64,000 nucleotides of DNA from Luteibacter jiangsuensis (lineage in GTDB: Bacteria > Pseudomonadota > Gammaproteobacteria > Xanthomonadales > Rhodanobacteraceae): the NCBI RefSeq assembly GCF_030812295.1, contig NZ_JAUSSK010000001.1, positions 620,001-684,000 on the forward strand, in the 5' to 3' direction. Below the pieces are notes generated by a model. It had not been told where the DNA came from and did not search any database. It was given only the letters and a program-made list of their open reading frames with translations. Within the stretch, counting starts at the first letter, position 1. Each line of letters opens with the position of its first letter. A program made the position numbers and the translations under genes. Positions 36,425-45,588 of the stretch are shown in pieces.

Positions 36425-37201
36425 TCAACGACCGGCAGCCACCGACTCGGCGGCTTCCTCGATCACCTTTGCGACTTCACGCGGGTGCGACAGCAGCGAC
36501 ACATGGCTGGATGCGAGGACCGTGGTCTTCGCCTTCATCTGCTTTGCCGCGTCGCGCTCGAGCTGTGGATTGATGACCCGGTCGTTCGCCGAGACGATGT
36601 ACCAGGTCGGGTGCGTCTTCCACGCTGCCGTGGTGACTTTGTCGCCAAACGTGCTTGCCGCCAGGGCGCCCTGGGTCACGGCCATCGTCTTTGCTTCGGC
36701 GCGCGGCAGGTCCGCCGCGAAATTCTCGATGACGCCCTGTTCGGTCTGATACAGGAAACCGTGGCCGTCGTCGCGAATGGTTCCAAGCGCGGGGGTCTTC
36801 GGATACGCGTTCACCAGCTCACCGGCCGACTGCCCATCGTTGTTGGCAAAGGCGGCGACGTAAACGAGCGCCGCGACTTTCGGGTCGTTGCCTGCCTCGG
36901 TGATCACGGTGCCGGCCCAACTGTGACCGACAAGGACGACGGGTGCCTTGGCCGACTCAAGGGTCTGCTTTGTTGCCGCCACGTCAGCCGCCAGCGAGGT
37001 CAACGGGTTCTGCACCGCAAGCACGGTATAGCCCTTTGCCTGCAGGAGCGGTATGACCTTGTTCCAGCTCGAGCCGTCCGCCCACGCGCCATGAACAAGT
37101 ACGATTGTCGGCTTGGTCGCTTCAGCGGCCTGTACGGTAGTGAACGATGCGCTGGCGATGGCGATGGCAACAGACAGGCTGAACAATGCTTTCTTTTTCA
37201 C
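36425..37201 (-). CDS. Secreted alpha/beta hydrolase
   Basis: A 258-residue hydrolase with a signal peptide (MKKKALFSLSVAIAIASASF, cut near VQA-AE). The HG oxyanion motif is VLVHGAWADGSS, the nucleophile elbow GHSWAG, the acid in YIVSANDRVINP and the histidine in SSHVSLLSHP. It resembles the small esterase/methylesterase-like group (salicylate-binding-protein-type). The start is GTG with AGGAG six bases upstream. It is last in a leftward gene series, 120 bases after the porin gene, and acts in the periplasm. Confidence 0.9.
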   Translation of the reverse strand: MKKKALFSLSVAIAIASASFTTVQAAEATKPTIVLVHGAWADGSSWNKVIPLLQAKGYTVLAVQNPLTSLAADVAATKQTLESAKAPVVLVGHSWAGTVITEAGNDPKVAALVYVAAFANNDGQSAGELVNAYPKTPALGTIRDDGHGFLYQTEQGVIENFAADLPRAEAKTMAVTQGALAASTFGDKVTTAAWKTHPTWYIVSANDRVINPQLERDAAKQMKAKTTVLASSHVSLLSHPREVAKVIEEAAESVAAGR

Positions 37202-37321
37202 GCGGCACTCCTGGTCATGGGTGGTCGGTACGGACGCCGACCTTGCGCGAAGGATAAAAAAGAGATCTGCTGCGGGATTGCAGTATTGGCAGGCTGATGC
37301 AGCACGCCCATGGAGCAGGAA

Positions 37322-38755
37322 CTACCAAGCGAGAAGCACCTGCACGCTACCGTAGTTGCCGTCACTGCCACCCGCATCCCGAATGGTCCGGCCCGCCCGG
37401 AAATGATCGCCTTCAAGGGAGAACGTCACGCCAGGGCGCCACTTCCAGTCGACGCGAAACTGCCCGTACATGCCCGTCCACTTCGAGCCCGTCCCCGCGG
37501 TACCTGGCAGCGCGTTGATCGGCTGTACGTAAATGGCATCCGATGTCGTTCGCCGCCATTGCAGGCCAACGGCGCCAAGCAAGGTCACGGTCGGCGAAGG
37601 CTTGAGGGTGATACTGGGCTTGACGTGCACGAGGTTGCTGTAGCCCGTGTACCCGGCCAGCGAGAAGTAGTAGCCATTGGGAAACAAAGGATTGAACGTG
37701 CCCAGCCTGCCGTCACCAGCACGGTGGTCACCGGACGCGGTATCGACCTGCAGGCCGAGCCGTGGCGTCCATGCGGTGTCCGTCCATGTCCATCCGGCAC
37801 GTGTGCCGACGGCCCAGGCGTGTATCCGCGAGTCCCCCACCCTGCCGCCCTGGACCATCGCTTCGAGATCCCAATCGACTGGCCCGCGCGCACCGGCGAA
37901 ACGCACGTCGTCGACACGGCGGCGCTCATTGCCGTGTGCGTCGAGGAAGCTGGCATCATCATTGTCGAACCACGCGTGGTAATACGACAGCTCGTTCGTG
38001 CCGAGCACATGGCGTTCGACACGAACCATGTCAAAGCGTTGGTTCGATCCGGAGGTGTCATCGAAGGCCCGGTCGTCACGGTACTGCACCGGATGACTCA
38101 CGAAGCCGATGAATCGCCATGGTCCGCGTTCGAAGTTGGCCCAGAGCGCGTCGAACGATTGCCGAACATTCGGCCCATCGCGCAAGGAGACAAAGCGCTG
38201 GAGGTCGAGCGCGAAGTCCTGCCGTCCGGCCCGCACCCTCACCGTGCCATCCAGCACCTCGCCCTGCCAGGCGAGGAAGGCCAGGCGAACGTCCGCTTTG
38301 TCCCGGTCCGTCGGGCCCCACGTCTTCTTGGCAAACGCACGGTCGTCTTCCAGCTGCACGAACGCCAGCCAGGGTGCGCCAAGGCGGAGTCCCGCATGCA
38401 CCTGCAGGCGTTGCAACAGGTAGGTGTCTTGCGGGCGCCCGATGCCGAAGGCTGGCGCGTCGTTCGATTCCAGTCGTTCGCGCAGCGTCGCCCCAACCGT
38501 CAGGTACTCCCGGCCGCCGTCACCGAGCGGCATGTATTTCAAGCCGTCGAAACGCTTGCGTGGCACGGCCGGATTGGCGAGGACGCCCCAATCCTCTTGC
38601 CAGCGATTGGGCAGGACGACAGGCCTGGCCGGCGTGTGAACGACGCCTTCGTTGGTGGTCGCCTTCTCGTCCGGGACGTCCTGTGCGAACGCCGGGCTCG
38701 CACAAGCGCTAGCCAGGCCGAGCCATGCCGCACGCGCGGCTCGACGCATCGTCAT
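37322..38755 (-). CDS. Alginate-export family outer-membrane porin
   Basis: A 477-residue beta-barrel protein. The signal peptide ends near PAFAQ. The family text is REYLTVGATLRERLESNDAP, then YLLQRLQVHAGLRLGAPWLA, GRQDFALDLQRFVS and many alternating-residue strands ending SVQVLLAW. Members of this family (AlgE/alginate_exp, PF13372) are outer-membrane channels; many, including those in catabolic operons, have nothing to do with alginate. The ATG overlaps the upstream VOC gene by 4 bases. It should let the operon substrate cross the outer membrane. Confidence 0.88.
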   Translation of the reverse strand: MTMRRAARAAWLGLASACASPAFAQDVPDEKATTNEGVVHTPARPVVLPNRWQEDWGVLANPAVPRKRFDGLKYMPLGDGGREYLTVGATLRERLESNDAPAFGIGRPQDTYLLQRLQVHAGLRLGAPWLAFVQLEDDRAFAKKTWGPTDRDKADVRLAFLAWQGEVLDGTVRVRAGRQDFALDLQRFVSLRDGPNVRQSFDALWANFERGPWRFIGFVSHPVQYRDDRAFDDTSGSNQRFDMVRVERHVLGTNELSYYHAWFDNDDASFLDAHGNERRRVDDVRFAGARGPVDWDLEAMVQGGRVGDSRIHAWAVGTRAGWTWTDTAWTPRLGLQVDTASGDHRAGDGRLGTFNPLFPNGYYFSLAGYTGYSNLVHVKPSITLKPSPTVTLLGAVGLQWRRTTSDAIYVQPINALPGTAGTGSKWTGMYGQFRVDWKWRPGVTFSLEGDHFRAGRTIRDAGGSDGNYGSVQVLLAW

Positions 38756-39627
38756 CGGGGAACGCTGTGGACTTCTGCCACGTACCCACCCGGAAACTGC
38801 AGCATCGCCGCGCGACGGCCACGCTCATCATGCGCCGGTACGACCACTTTGGCGCCCGAAGCGATGGCCTTCTGCAACGTCGCGTCGAGGTCGGTCACCT
38901 CATAGCCGGTGAGCTCCGTGCCATACGGCCAGTCGAGCTTTCCGTCGGTGACGAGTACCGTGGCCTTGCCGTAGCCGGATTCGATGCGAATGCGCCGATA
39001 CGTTCCCGCCTGTCGTCCGATTTCGATGGCCGGGGCCTTTGCGTCGTCCGAAACCACCTTGCCGTGGGAAAAGCGCACGAAGGCACGGACGAAGGCATCC
39101 GCGCTGGCAGCGGGCAGGTAGATGCGATTCTCCGGTATGTGTTCGAACGCGGCGTAGTCCGGTTTTGCAGTGTGCCAGTACAGCTGCATGTTGACGCCAC
39201 CGGGCCAGGTCACCACGGCGTCGCGGCCAATCGGATCGTCAAACGGCGTCACCAGCGTAACCGCGCCAGACGCTTCCGCCGCCTTGACCGCGGCGTTGAG
39301 GTCAGTCACCAGGTACCCCGTCCGTTCGAGACCGAACGGATACGGTACCGGCGTGCGGAAGCCAAAGACCGACACGGTGCCCACTGGGGTTTGCACGAGC
39401 TGCGACGACGTGCTCGAGGGCGTCGGGGTGACGGTTACGACCACCTGCTTCGTCGACTTGCCGCCAAAGGTCGCAACAAAGCTGTTGACGAAGGCGTCGA
39501 CGTCGGCCGCCGGCACGTAAACGTGCGTCGTGTCGTACTGGGCAGCCACGCAATAGTCCGTGGCTGCGGCGGCGCCAAAGGAAGCCAGCATGAACGCCGT
39601 GGCAAGGAAGAAAGAGCGGATACGCAT
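38752..39627 (-). CDS. Exported two-domain glyoxalase/VOC-like protein
   Basis: A 291-residue protein with a signal peptide (MRIRSFFLATAFMLASFGAA). Two repeated halves follow, each with the pattern YVPAADVDAFVNSFVATFGG or YLPAASADAFVRAFVRFSHG, then a PYPFGLERTGYLVTDLNAAV / WPYGTELTGYEVTDLDATL pair and a terminal strand with PGG. This is the vicinal-oxygen-chelate fold. Metal ligands are not obvious in both halves, so enzyme activity is open. GGAAGG precedes the start. It lies between the MFS and porin genes. Confidence 0.82.
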   Translation of the reverse strand: MRIRSFFLATAFMLASFGAAAATDYCVAAQYDTTHVYVPAADVDAFVNSFVATFGGKSTKQVVVTVTPTPSSTSSQLVQTPVGTVSVFGFRTPVPYPFGLERTGYLVTDLNAAVKAAEASGAVTLVTPFDDPIGRDAVVTWPGGVNMQLYWHTAKPDYAAFEHIPENRIYLPAASADAFVRAFVRFSHGKVVSDDAKAPAIEIGRQAGTYRRIRIESGYGKATVLVTDGKLDWPYGTELTGYEVTDLDATLQKAIASGAKVVVPAHDERGRRAAMLQFPGGYVAEVHSVPR

Positions 39628-39642
39628 GGGGGGCCTTCCGGT

Positions 39643-41271
39643 TCAGAGAATGGGGGATGAGCCGATCTGGGACAGCGAGCGTGCGTCGATGCCAATCAGG
39701 TGCGTCACGAGTGGGGGTGCGGCACCGCTGTGGAAGGCAACCGCTTCGTTCTGGAGATCCGCACCAGCATGCGAGAAGCGCTGGTGTTGTCGCAGGTGTT
39801 CGGCCCACGACTCGACCATGAACCATTCGACGAGCCGCTCGGGGTCGGTGGAATCCTGGCTGAGGCCCCACGCATACGCGCCGTCTCGACGCCGCTCGGT
39901 CGACAACCGGTCCATGGCGGACACGAAGGCCGCTTGCCGGTCGCGCGCGACACGGTAGTCGACCAAGATCAGCACCGGGCCACGGTCGTTTGCCACAGGG
40001 TCGGCCGTGAGGGGTTCGGCCCACTGGTGCGACGAGGTCAGATCGGCTTCCACGGTGGGCAGCTTCACCCGATTCATGACGAAGGCTGCCACCACGAGGC
40101 CAGCCGCGCTGACCAGCAAGGCGCTCGGTACGCCGATGCCCTCAGCAACCGCGCCCCAGCCCATGCTGCCAGCAGCCATCGCGCCGTTGAACACCGTGAG
40201 GTACACCGCCAGCGCACGGCCACGCACCCAGTTCGGCAAGATGCCCTGGGCCACGCCATTGAACGTGGTCAGCGACATGATCCATGCCCCGCCGAGCACC
40301 AGCAGCGCGACGAAGGCCACGGCCTTTACGGGCACGAGGGCCAGGGTCACCATCACGGCCGCCGAAAGCAGCGACGCCCCGAGCAAGAGCGCATTGGCGC
40401 TGCAACGTGCACGCAACCTTGGCAGAAGCATGGCGCCGGCAATGGCGCCCGCACCGACGGCCCCCATCAAAATGCCATAAAACCCCGCCCCTCCCTTCAG
40501 TTCGCCGCGCGCGACCAGTGGCAGCAAGGCCCAGACCGAACTCGCGAAAACAAAGAAGACAGCAGCACGAAGCAACACCACGTGCAGCTCCTTGCTTGCC
40601 CTCGTGTAACGAAGGCCGGCACGGAACGCGCCAAGGAAGTTCTCCGGCAACGCTTTGTCTGCCGTGGACGCCCGACGCCACCACAACAACGCGCCGATGA
40701 CCAGCACGTCGCTGAGGATGTCTCCACCATAGGTCGCGGCGGCGCCCAGACCAGCAAGGATGGCACCGCCAGCGGCGGGTCCGATGGCGCGCGCGATGTT
40801 GATGCCAAGGGAGTTGAGTGCAACGGCATCCTTGAGTTCTTCGCGAGGCACAAGCTCCGGCACAATCGATTGCCAGGTCGGCCCGACCAGCGCGGCACCC
40901 ACACCACCGGCAAACGTCAACGCGATCATCGCCGCCACACTCAGCGATCCGGTCACCGCAAGGAACGCCAGAATGGTGCTTACCAGCGCCATGAAGAACT
41001 GGACGGCAACGAGGAAGCGGCGGCGATCGAGGATGTCGGACAAGACGCCAGCCGGAATGGCGAGGAGGAACACCGGCAGCGTCCCGGCCGCCTGGATGGC
41101 CGATACAGCGGCAGCGCCCCCTCCGAGTTCGGTCACCATCCACGAGCTGGCGATATCACGCATGAAGGAACCCGTGTTTCCCAACACGGTCGCACCCCAC
41201 AGCACGGCGAAGGTCGCATGCTTGAGGGGCCCAAGGCTCTGGCCGAGGCTTCCTTTTTGTTTATCCGTCAC
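39643..41271 (-). CDS. MFS transporter, MFS_3 (EntS-like) family
   Basis: A 542-residue exporter of the PF05977 type: about 12 membrane helices, then a C-terminal soluble domain of about 110 residues (GPVLILVDYRVARDRQAAFV, later YAWGLSQDSTDPERLVEWF) that looks like an antibiotic-biosynthesis-monooxygenase fold and is normal for this family. The motif after helix 2 is GVLSDILDRRRFL. The start is GTG with GGGAGGAAAA upstream, overlapping the DoxX stop by 11 bases; the ATG at 41316 lacks support. The substrate is unknown; the neighbours suggest a catabolic or detoxification product. Confidence 0.88.
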   Translation of the reverse strand: MTDKQKGSLGQSLGPLKHATFAVLWGATVLGNTGSFMRDIASSWMVTELGGGAAAVSAIQAAGTLPVFLLAIPAGVLSDILDRRRFLVAVQFFMALVSTILAFLAVTGSLSVAAMIALTFAGGVGAALVGPTWQSIVPELVPREELKDAVALNSLGINIARAIGPAAGGAILAGLGAAATYGGDILSDVLVIGALLWWRRASTADKALPENFLGAFRAGLRYTRASKELHVVLLRAAVFFVFASSVWALLPLVARGELKGGAGFYGILMGAVGAGAIAGAMLLPRLRARCSANALLLGASLLSAAVMVTLALVPVKAVAFVALLVLGGAWIMSLTTFNGVAQGILPNWVRGRALAVYLTVFNGAMAAGSMGWGAVAEGIGVPSALLVSAAGLVVAAFVMNRVKLPTVEADLTSSHQWAEPLTADPVANDRGPVLILVDYRVARDRQAAFVSAMDRLSTERRRDGAYAWGLSQDSTDPERLVEWFMVESWAEHLRQHQRFSHAGADLQNEAVAFHSGAAPPLVTHLIGIDARSLSQIGSSPIL

Positions 41272-41674
41272 GGGTTTTCCTCCCGAGATCCATCCAGGCC
41301 ACGAGAACAAAGGCACCCGCCAGGCCGATGTGCTCGAAGAATCCGTTCATCGACATGCTCTGTTCCGGACCGGGTGGCAGGCTCCACCACGCGTTGGCGA
41401 CAAAGGTCGCCGCGATGGTGAAGACGGCCAGCGCCAGCGCGCCCAGCCAGCGCAGCCGACCGCTCAGGATCGCCGCTGAACAGACAAGCTCGAACACGAT
41501 CACCCCGACGGCGAACAGCGTCGGCGGCGCCATGCCGAAATGCCGCATCTCCCCGATTGCCGACGGGAAGTCGACGATTTTGCAAACAGAGCCCTGGATG
41601 TACGCCGAGCACAGCGCAAGCAACGCCAGCCAGCGCACGACCGGCCGATGGACCATCCTCTCAAGGGTGCTCAT
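41261..41674 (-). CDS. DoxX-family membrane protein
   Basis: A 137-residue protein with four membrane helices. The first helix, GSVCKIVDFPSAIGEMRHFG and the closing helix (HIGLAGAFVLVAWMDL) match the DoxX/DoxD group. Members have been linked to thiosulfate:quinone oxidation and to redox homeostasis at the membrane. The ATG overlaps the amidohydrolase stop (ATGA). Confidence 0.88.
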   Translation of the reverse strand: MSTLERMVHRPVVRWLALLALCSAYIQGSVCKIVDFPSAIGEMRHFGMAPPTLFAVGVIVFELVCSAAILSGRLRWLGALALAVFTIAATFVANAWWSLPPGPEQSMSMNGFFEHIGLAGAFVLVAWMDLGRKTRDG

Positions 41675-43557
41675 ATAGCCCAGCAAGCGCAGCCAAGCGC
41701 GCCCCAGAAGCTCTTGAAATCATCGACCGGCAACGCCGCACCATGCGACTTGGCGTGGTCATGGCCGTGCACCGAACAGCTGTTCGCGCAGCCACACGCG
41801 GGCATTGCCTGGCGAACCGAGGCATTCTCGCGCGTCTTCGCCGCCGCCCATGCCGCGTAACCGCCATAATCGCGTACTGGCGACCAATCCGGCATCGCGG
41901 GAGGAACAGGATTGTCGTCGAGCGACGCGAAGGGGCCCGCGCCGTAAACCACCCGTCCACCCACCATGGTCAGCAGTGCGGTGGTGCCGGCGATTTCGTC
42001 TTCGGCGCAGGCGAAATAATCCCGATCCGGAATCACGAGATCAGCCAGTTGACCTTCGGCGATGCGGCCTTTCTTGCCCTCCTCGTTGGAAAACCAGGTG
42101 ACGTTCTCCGTCCACATGCGCAGCGCCGTTTCCCTGTCCACGCAATTGCGCTCGGGGTACAGCCGCATGCCACCGACGGTTCGTCCCGTGCTCAGCCACG
42201 CCAGCGACACCCAGGGGTTGTACGAGGCGACCCGCGTCGCGTCGGTCCCAGCGGAAATGTTGACACCCGACTCCAGAATCTTCTTCACGGGCGGCGTGGC
42301 CTGGGCAGCACCCATGCCATACCGTTCGACGAAATACTCACCCTGGTAGGCCATCCGGTGCTGCACCGCAATGCCGCCACCGAGCGCGGCGATACGTTCG
42401 ATGGACTGGTCCGACACGGTTTCCGCGTGATCGAAGAACCAGTGGATCCCTTCCAGCGGAATGTCCTGGTTGACCCGTTCGAACACGTCGAGCGCGCGGC
42501 TGATCGTTTCATCGTAGGTTGCATGCAGGCGCCACGGCCAGCGGTTCTGCGCCAGGATGCGCACCACCTCTTCCAGTTCCCCCTCCATCTCCGGTGCCAC
42601 GTCGGGGCGCGGCTCGCGAAAATCCTCGAAGTCGGCAGCCGAGAAGACGAGCATCTCGCCCGCGCCGTTGTGGCGGAAATAGTCGTCGCCCTGCGCGTAG
42701 GTCACCGAGCGCGTCCAGTTGAGGAAGTCTTCCTTTTCCTTCTTTGGCTTTTGCGTAAAGAGGTTGTACGCGATGCGAATGGTCAGATTGTCCTCGGCAG
42801 CAAGCTGTCGTACGACCTCGTAGTCGTCGGGCCAGTTCTGTGAGCCGCCACCGGCGTCGATGGCGCCGGTGATGCCGAGCCGGTTGAGCTCGCGCATGAA
42901 GTGACGGGTCGAATTCACCTGATACTCGAACGGCAGTTTCGGTCCCTTTGCCAGCGTCGCGTAGAGAATCGACGCATTGGGCTTGGCCAGGAGCAACCCC
43001 GTCGGATTGCCCTCGCTGTCCCTGACGATCTGCCCACCTGGGGGCGCCGCGGTGTCCTTGGTAAAACCACACACACGAAGCGCCGCGGCGTTGAGCAGCG
43101 CCCGGTCGTACAGATGCAGGATGAACACCGGCGTATCCGGTGCCACGGCATTGAGTTCGTCGATGGTCGGCAGGCGCTTTTCGGAGAACTGGTGCTCGGT
43201 AAAGCCACCCACCACACGCACCCACTGCGGCGCAGGCGTGATCTCGACCTGCTGGCGCAGCATGCGCATGGCGTCTGCCAGGCTCGGAACGCCATCCCAG
43301 CGCAGTTCGAGGTTGTAGTTCAATCCGCCCCGGATGAGGTGGAGATGGTTGTCAACCAACCCCGGCAGCACACGCCGGCCACCTACGTCGACGACGCGCG
43401 TGTTCGGTCCTGCCAGCGCCATCACTTCATGGTCGTCGCCGAGCTTGATGAAGCGACCGTTGGCGATGGCCACCGCACTGACTGTCGGGCGCCGACGATC
43501 GAGCGTGGTAAAGAGTCCGCGATGCAGGATAAGGTCCGCTACCGGGGTATCTGACAT
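41671..43557 (-). CDS. YtcJ-like metal-dependent amidohydrolase with cysteine/histidine-rich tail
   Basis: A 628-residue amidohydrolase of the amidohydrolase_3 family. The metal ligands are in LPGLVDNHLHLIRGG, the bridging/central region carries HATYDE and HWFFDHAE, and the final aspartate is in SAGTDATRVASYNPW. Cofactor-free amide or formamide-like bonds are typical targets, but the substrate is unknown. After the catalytic domain there is an extra tail of about 45 residues with ACGCANSCSVHGHDHAKSHG and a terminal GCACWAI, rich in Cys and His, which might bind metal. GGAGGAAA precedes the ATG. The XapX gene lies 17 bases upstream. Confidence 0.9.
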   Translation of the reverse strand: MSDTPVADLILHRGLFTTLDRRRPTVSAVAIANGRFIKLGDDHEVMALAGPNTRVVDVGGRRVLPGLVDNHLHLIRGGLNYNLELRWDGVPSLADAMRMLRQQVEITPAPQWVRVVGGFTEHQFSEKRLPTIDELNAVAPDTPVFILHLYDRALLNAAALRVCGFTKDTAAPPGGQIVRDSEGNPTGLLLAKPNASILYATLAKGPKLPFEYQVNSTRHFMRELNRLGITGAIDAGGGSQNWPDDYEVVRQLAAEDNLTIRIAYNLFTQKPKKEKEDFLNWTRSVTYAQGDDYFRHNGAGEMLVFSAADFEDFREPRPDVAPEMEGELEEVVRILAQNRWPWRLHATYDETISRALDVFERVNQDIPLEGIHWFFDHAETVSDQSIERIAALGGGIAVQHRMAYQGEYFVERYGMGAAQATPPVKKILESGVNISAGTDATRVASYNPWVSLAWLSTGRTVGGMRLYPERNCVDRETALRMWTENVTWFSNEEGKKGRIAEGQLADLVIPDRDYFACAEDEIAGTTALLTMVGGRVVYGAGPFASLDDNPVPPAMPDWSPVRDYGGYAAWAAAKTRENASVRQAMPACGCANSCSVHGHDHAKSHGAALPVDDFKSFWGALGCACWAI

Positions 43558-43574
43558 GGTGCTTTCCTCCCGCC

Positions 43575-43820
43575 TCAGGTGGCGGTGTCGTTGTTCGATT
43601 GGGGCTTCTCGCGCGATTCGATCGCGAAGCTCTTGCTGTGCCAGAGGTTGGCCCAGACGTCCGGATGGCCTCGCAGGTACGACACGGCGGCCTCACCAGC
43701 GAGCATGCCGAGCAGGCCGAGCAGCGCAATCATGGGCGGGGCCGGGGAACGCACACCGAACAGACCGTACGCAACGCCAACGGCAATACCGAAAACGACC
43801 GAGATGACATAGGGAAGCAT
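43575..43820 (-). CDS. XapX-domain (DUF1427) small membrane protein
   Basis: An 81-residue protein with two membrane helices. The sequence GVAYGLFGVRSPAPPMIALL, then GLLGMLAGE, is the XapX signature. The family has no known reaction and often lies beside isochorismatase-like hydrolases and amidohydrolases, as here. The chosen ATG (MLPYVISVVFG) fits the family and lies 4 bases after the upstream stop; an ATG at 43844 would add eight residues and overlap. Confidence 0.88.
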   Translation of the reverse strand: MLPYVISVVFGIAVGVAYGLFGVRSPAPPMIALLGLLGMLAGEAAVSYLRGHPDVWANLWHSKSFAIESREKPQSNNDTAT

Positions 43821-43824
43821 GGCC

Positions 43825-44466
43825 TTAGCCCGCTTCGGAAGCATGTTCGCCCAGTGCCCACTTCGAGAAGCGCACCTGGGTACCGTACGGTGAAAGCGCG
43901 CGAAGAATATCCATCACCGGCTCGTAGGTGGACGTGCGCGCCCAGTCCTGCTGCAACTCGAACATGAACTGCAACGCGGTGATGGGAATGACGCCGGCCT
44001 GGACCATGCGCTGAATGGCGCGCTCGTGTGCTTCGTGACTGGTGTCGCCGCACGCATCGGCAACGACGATAACTTCGTAGCCTTCACGAATCAGGTCGAG
44101 CGCCGGGAAGTTCACGCAAGCACCGGTCCACAGACCCGCCAGGACGATGCGCTTGCGACCCGTTGCGGCCACCGCCTTGCGGAAATCCTCGTTGAGCCAC
44201 GAGTTGATGGAGGTACGATCGATAACCACCTTGTCGGGATAGACCCCTTCGGTGATTTCCGGCATGAACGGCCCGGAGAAGCTGTCCTTGGCCACCGTGG
44301 TCAGGATGGTCGGCACCTTGAATGCCTTGGACGCGCGGGCAAGAACCTGCACGTTGTCGATGATCACTTTGCGGTCATGGCTCTGCACGCCTTGGAACAT
44401 GGCGGGCTGGAAATCGATAAGCGCTAGCGCGCAATTGTCCGGGGTGAGAAGCTCGGCGAAAGACAT
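43825..44466 (-). CDS. Isochorismatase-like hydrolase (YcaC family), operon leader
   Basis: A 213-residue cysteine hydrolase. The acid lies in CALALIDFQPAMFQGVQSH, the lysine in RKRIVLAGLWTGACVNFPAL with the nucleophile cysteine in TGACVNF. YcaC-type proteins form octamers and have unknown natural substrates. It is related to the gene at 35753 but clearly diverged. It is the first gene of a leftward run of eight closely spaced genes, which ends with the alpha/beta hydrolase at 36425. The start has GAGG nine bases upstream; longer frames are unlikely. Confidence 0.9.
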   Translation of the reverse strand: MSFAELLTPDNCALALIDFQPAMFQGVQSHDRKVIIDNVQVLARASKAFKVPTILTTVAKDSFSGPFMPEITEGVYPDKVVIDRTSINSWLNEDFRKAVAATGRKRIVLAGLWTGACVNFPALDLIREGYEVIVVADACGDTSHEAHERAIQRMVQAGVIPITALQFMFELQQDWARTSTYEPVMDILRALSPYGTQVRFSKWALGEHASEAG

Positions 44467-44565
44467 CGGATGTGGCCTCATGGTGAATCGCAGGAAGGTC
44501 CTGCGAGGGAACCACCATATCTTTCTGCTCACGCTCTGAATTGAATCTTTGGTTCGCTTTTTTTG

Positions 44566-45255
44566 TCAAAGTCGATGAACTGATGACTGCACTTGCCGGC
44601 AAAGAAGACCACGCTTTTTAGCGATGGCAATGGCATGCGCACGGTTGCTCGCATGCAGCGTGGCCACGACGTTTGACAGGTATTCCTTGATGGTTTCGGG
44701 TGAGAGACCGAGACGCTGCGCAATCTGTTTGTTTTCAAGCCCGGCCGCGACACCGCGCAACACGTCGAGCTCTCGTTCCGATAGGCACTTGCCACGACGC
44801 GGCGCCGAAAGCTGTCGAGCAACGTCAGCATCAATCCGGTGATGGCCGGCATGAACGGCATGGATCGAGTCGACGAGTTCGTCGATGGGTGATGTCTTCA
44901 AAAGATACGCTTGTGCTCCGGCCGCAAGCGCACGACCTGCCGATCCATCACTCCCAGCAGGGGCAAGGACAACGATCCGGGCCTGCGTGGTGAGGCAGCG
45001 GATTGCAGACATCAGACGCTCCCCTGTCATGTCGCGAAGCACAAGGTCGACAAGCGTCACATCCGGTTGGCACAGGCGGAACCGGTCGATGGCCTCCTGA
45101 CCGGTCGAAGCCTCCCCGACCACGTCCATGCCGCTCGTGCTACCGATAAGCGCCGCGAGGCCTTTGCGAAACACCCCGTCGGCATCGACGAGCATTACGC
45201 GAACAGGGGGCCTGTCCCTTTCCGCGGCCGCACCCGGCGGTAACGCTCGGCTCAC
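44566..45255 (-). CDS. NarL/FixJ-type response regulator
   Basis: A 229-residue response regulator. The receiver has VMLVDADGVFRKGL, the phosphorylation aspartate in VTLVDLVLRD, and AYLLKTS with the conserved lysine. The LuxR-type helix-turn-helix is LSERELDVLRGVAAGLENKQ, then IAQRLGLSPETIKEYL. The start is GTG, overlapping the GNAT gene stop (GTGA). No histidine kinase gene is adjacent. It is paralogous to the regulator at 46403. It lies directly upstream of, and in line with, the eight-gene hydrolase/transport operon, about 100 bases away, so it may control it. Confidence 0.92.
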   Translation of the reverse strand: MSRALPPGAAAERDRPPVRVMLVDADGVFRKGLAALIGSTSGMDVVGEASTGQEAIDRFRLCQPDVTLVDLVLRDMTGERLMSAIRCLTTQARIVVLAPAGSDGSAGRALAAGAQAYLLKTSPIDELVDSIHAVHAGHHRIDADVARQLSAPRRGKCLSERELDVLRGVAAGLENKQIAQRLGLSPETIKEYLSNVVATLHASNRAHAIAIAKKRGLLCRQVQSSVHRL

Positions 45256-45560
45256 GGGCTCAAGAGCCGCAAGCCGCCGAGCGAAAGCAAGTCATGCGTT
45301 TCAGGATTGTCACGCATGTAATCCAGGACCTCTGGGCAAAGAGGCTCGACAAGCAGACCTTTTGTACGGGCTTCGACCAGGGCCACGCGAATCAACTGGC
45401 TCAGCACGCCCCGGCAGACCAGCTCGGCGGGGAGGTCGATTCGAACGAAGCGAAGCGTGTCGCCGTTTCGCTCATACCAGGCACTGGCGAGGCATCCCTC
45501 CAGTTCCGCAACGATGCGGCACTCGGCCGGCTCTTCCCTGATGGTAATCTCGGCAGCCAT
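45252..45560 (-). CDS. GNAT-like N-acetyltransferase (YjdJ/COG2388 type)
   Basis: A 102-residue single-domain protein. ASAWYERNGDTLRFVRIDLP, the acetyl-CoA loop CRGVLSQLIRVALVEAR and the closing VEPLCPEVLDYMRDNPETHD are the pattern of the small YjdJ-type acetyltransferase family. The usual RGKG loop reads CRGV here, which may affect activity. It lies 28 bases after an AraC gene and overlaps the response regulator gene by 4 bases, so the three form an operon. Confidence 0.82.
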   Translation of the reverse strand: MAAEITIREEPAECRIVAELEGCLASAWYERNGDTLRFVRIDLPAELVCRGVLSQLIRVALVEARTKGLLVEPLCPEVLDYMRDNPETHDLLSLGGLRLLSP

Positions 45561-45588
45561 GGTGCCCCCCCACCCGCAGGCATGCCGG

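Noticed and set aside
37310-41421. Long plus-strand frames of 531 and 573 codons
   Set aside because: They are antisense to the porin and MFS genes and show no family sequence or start signal.
41557-42843. Plus-strand frame of 428 codons
   Set aside because: It mirrors the amidohydrolase gene, whose metal-binding motifs are intact.
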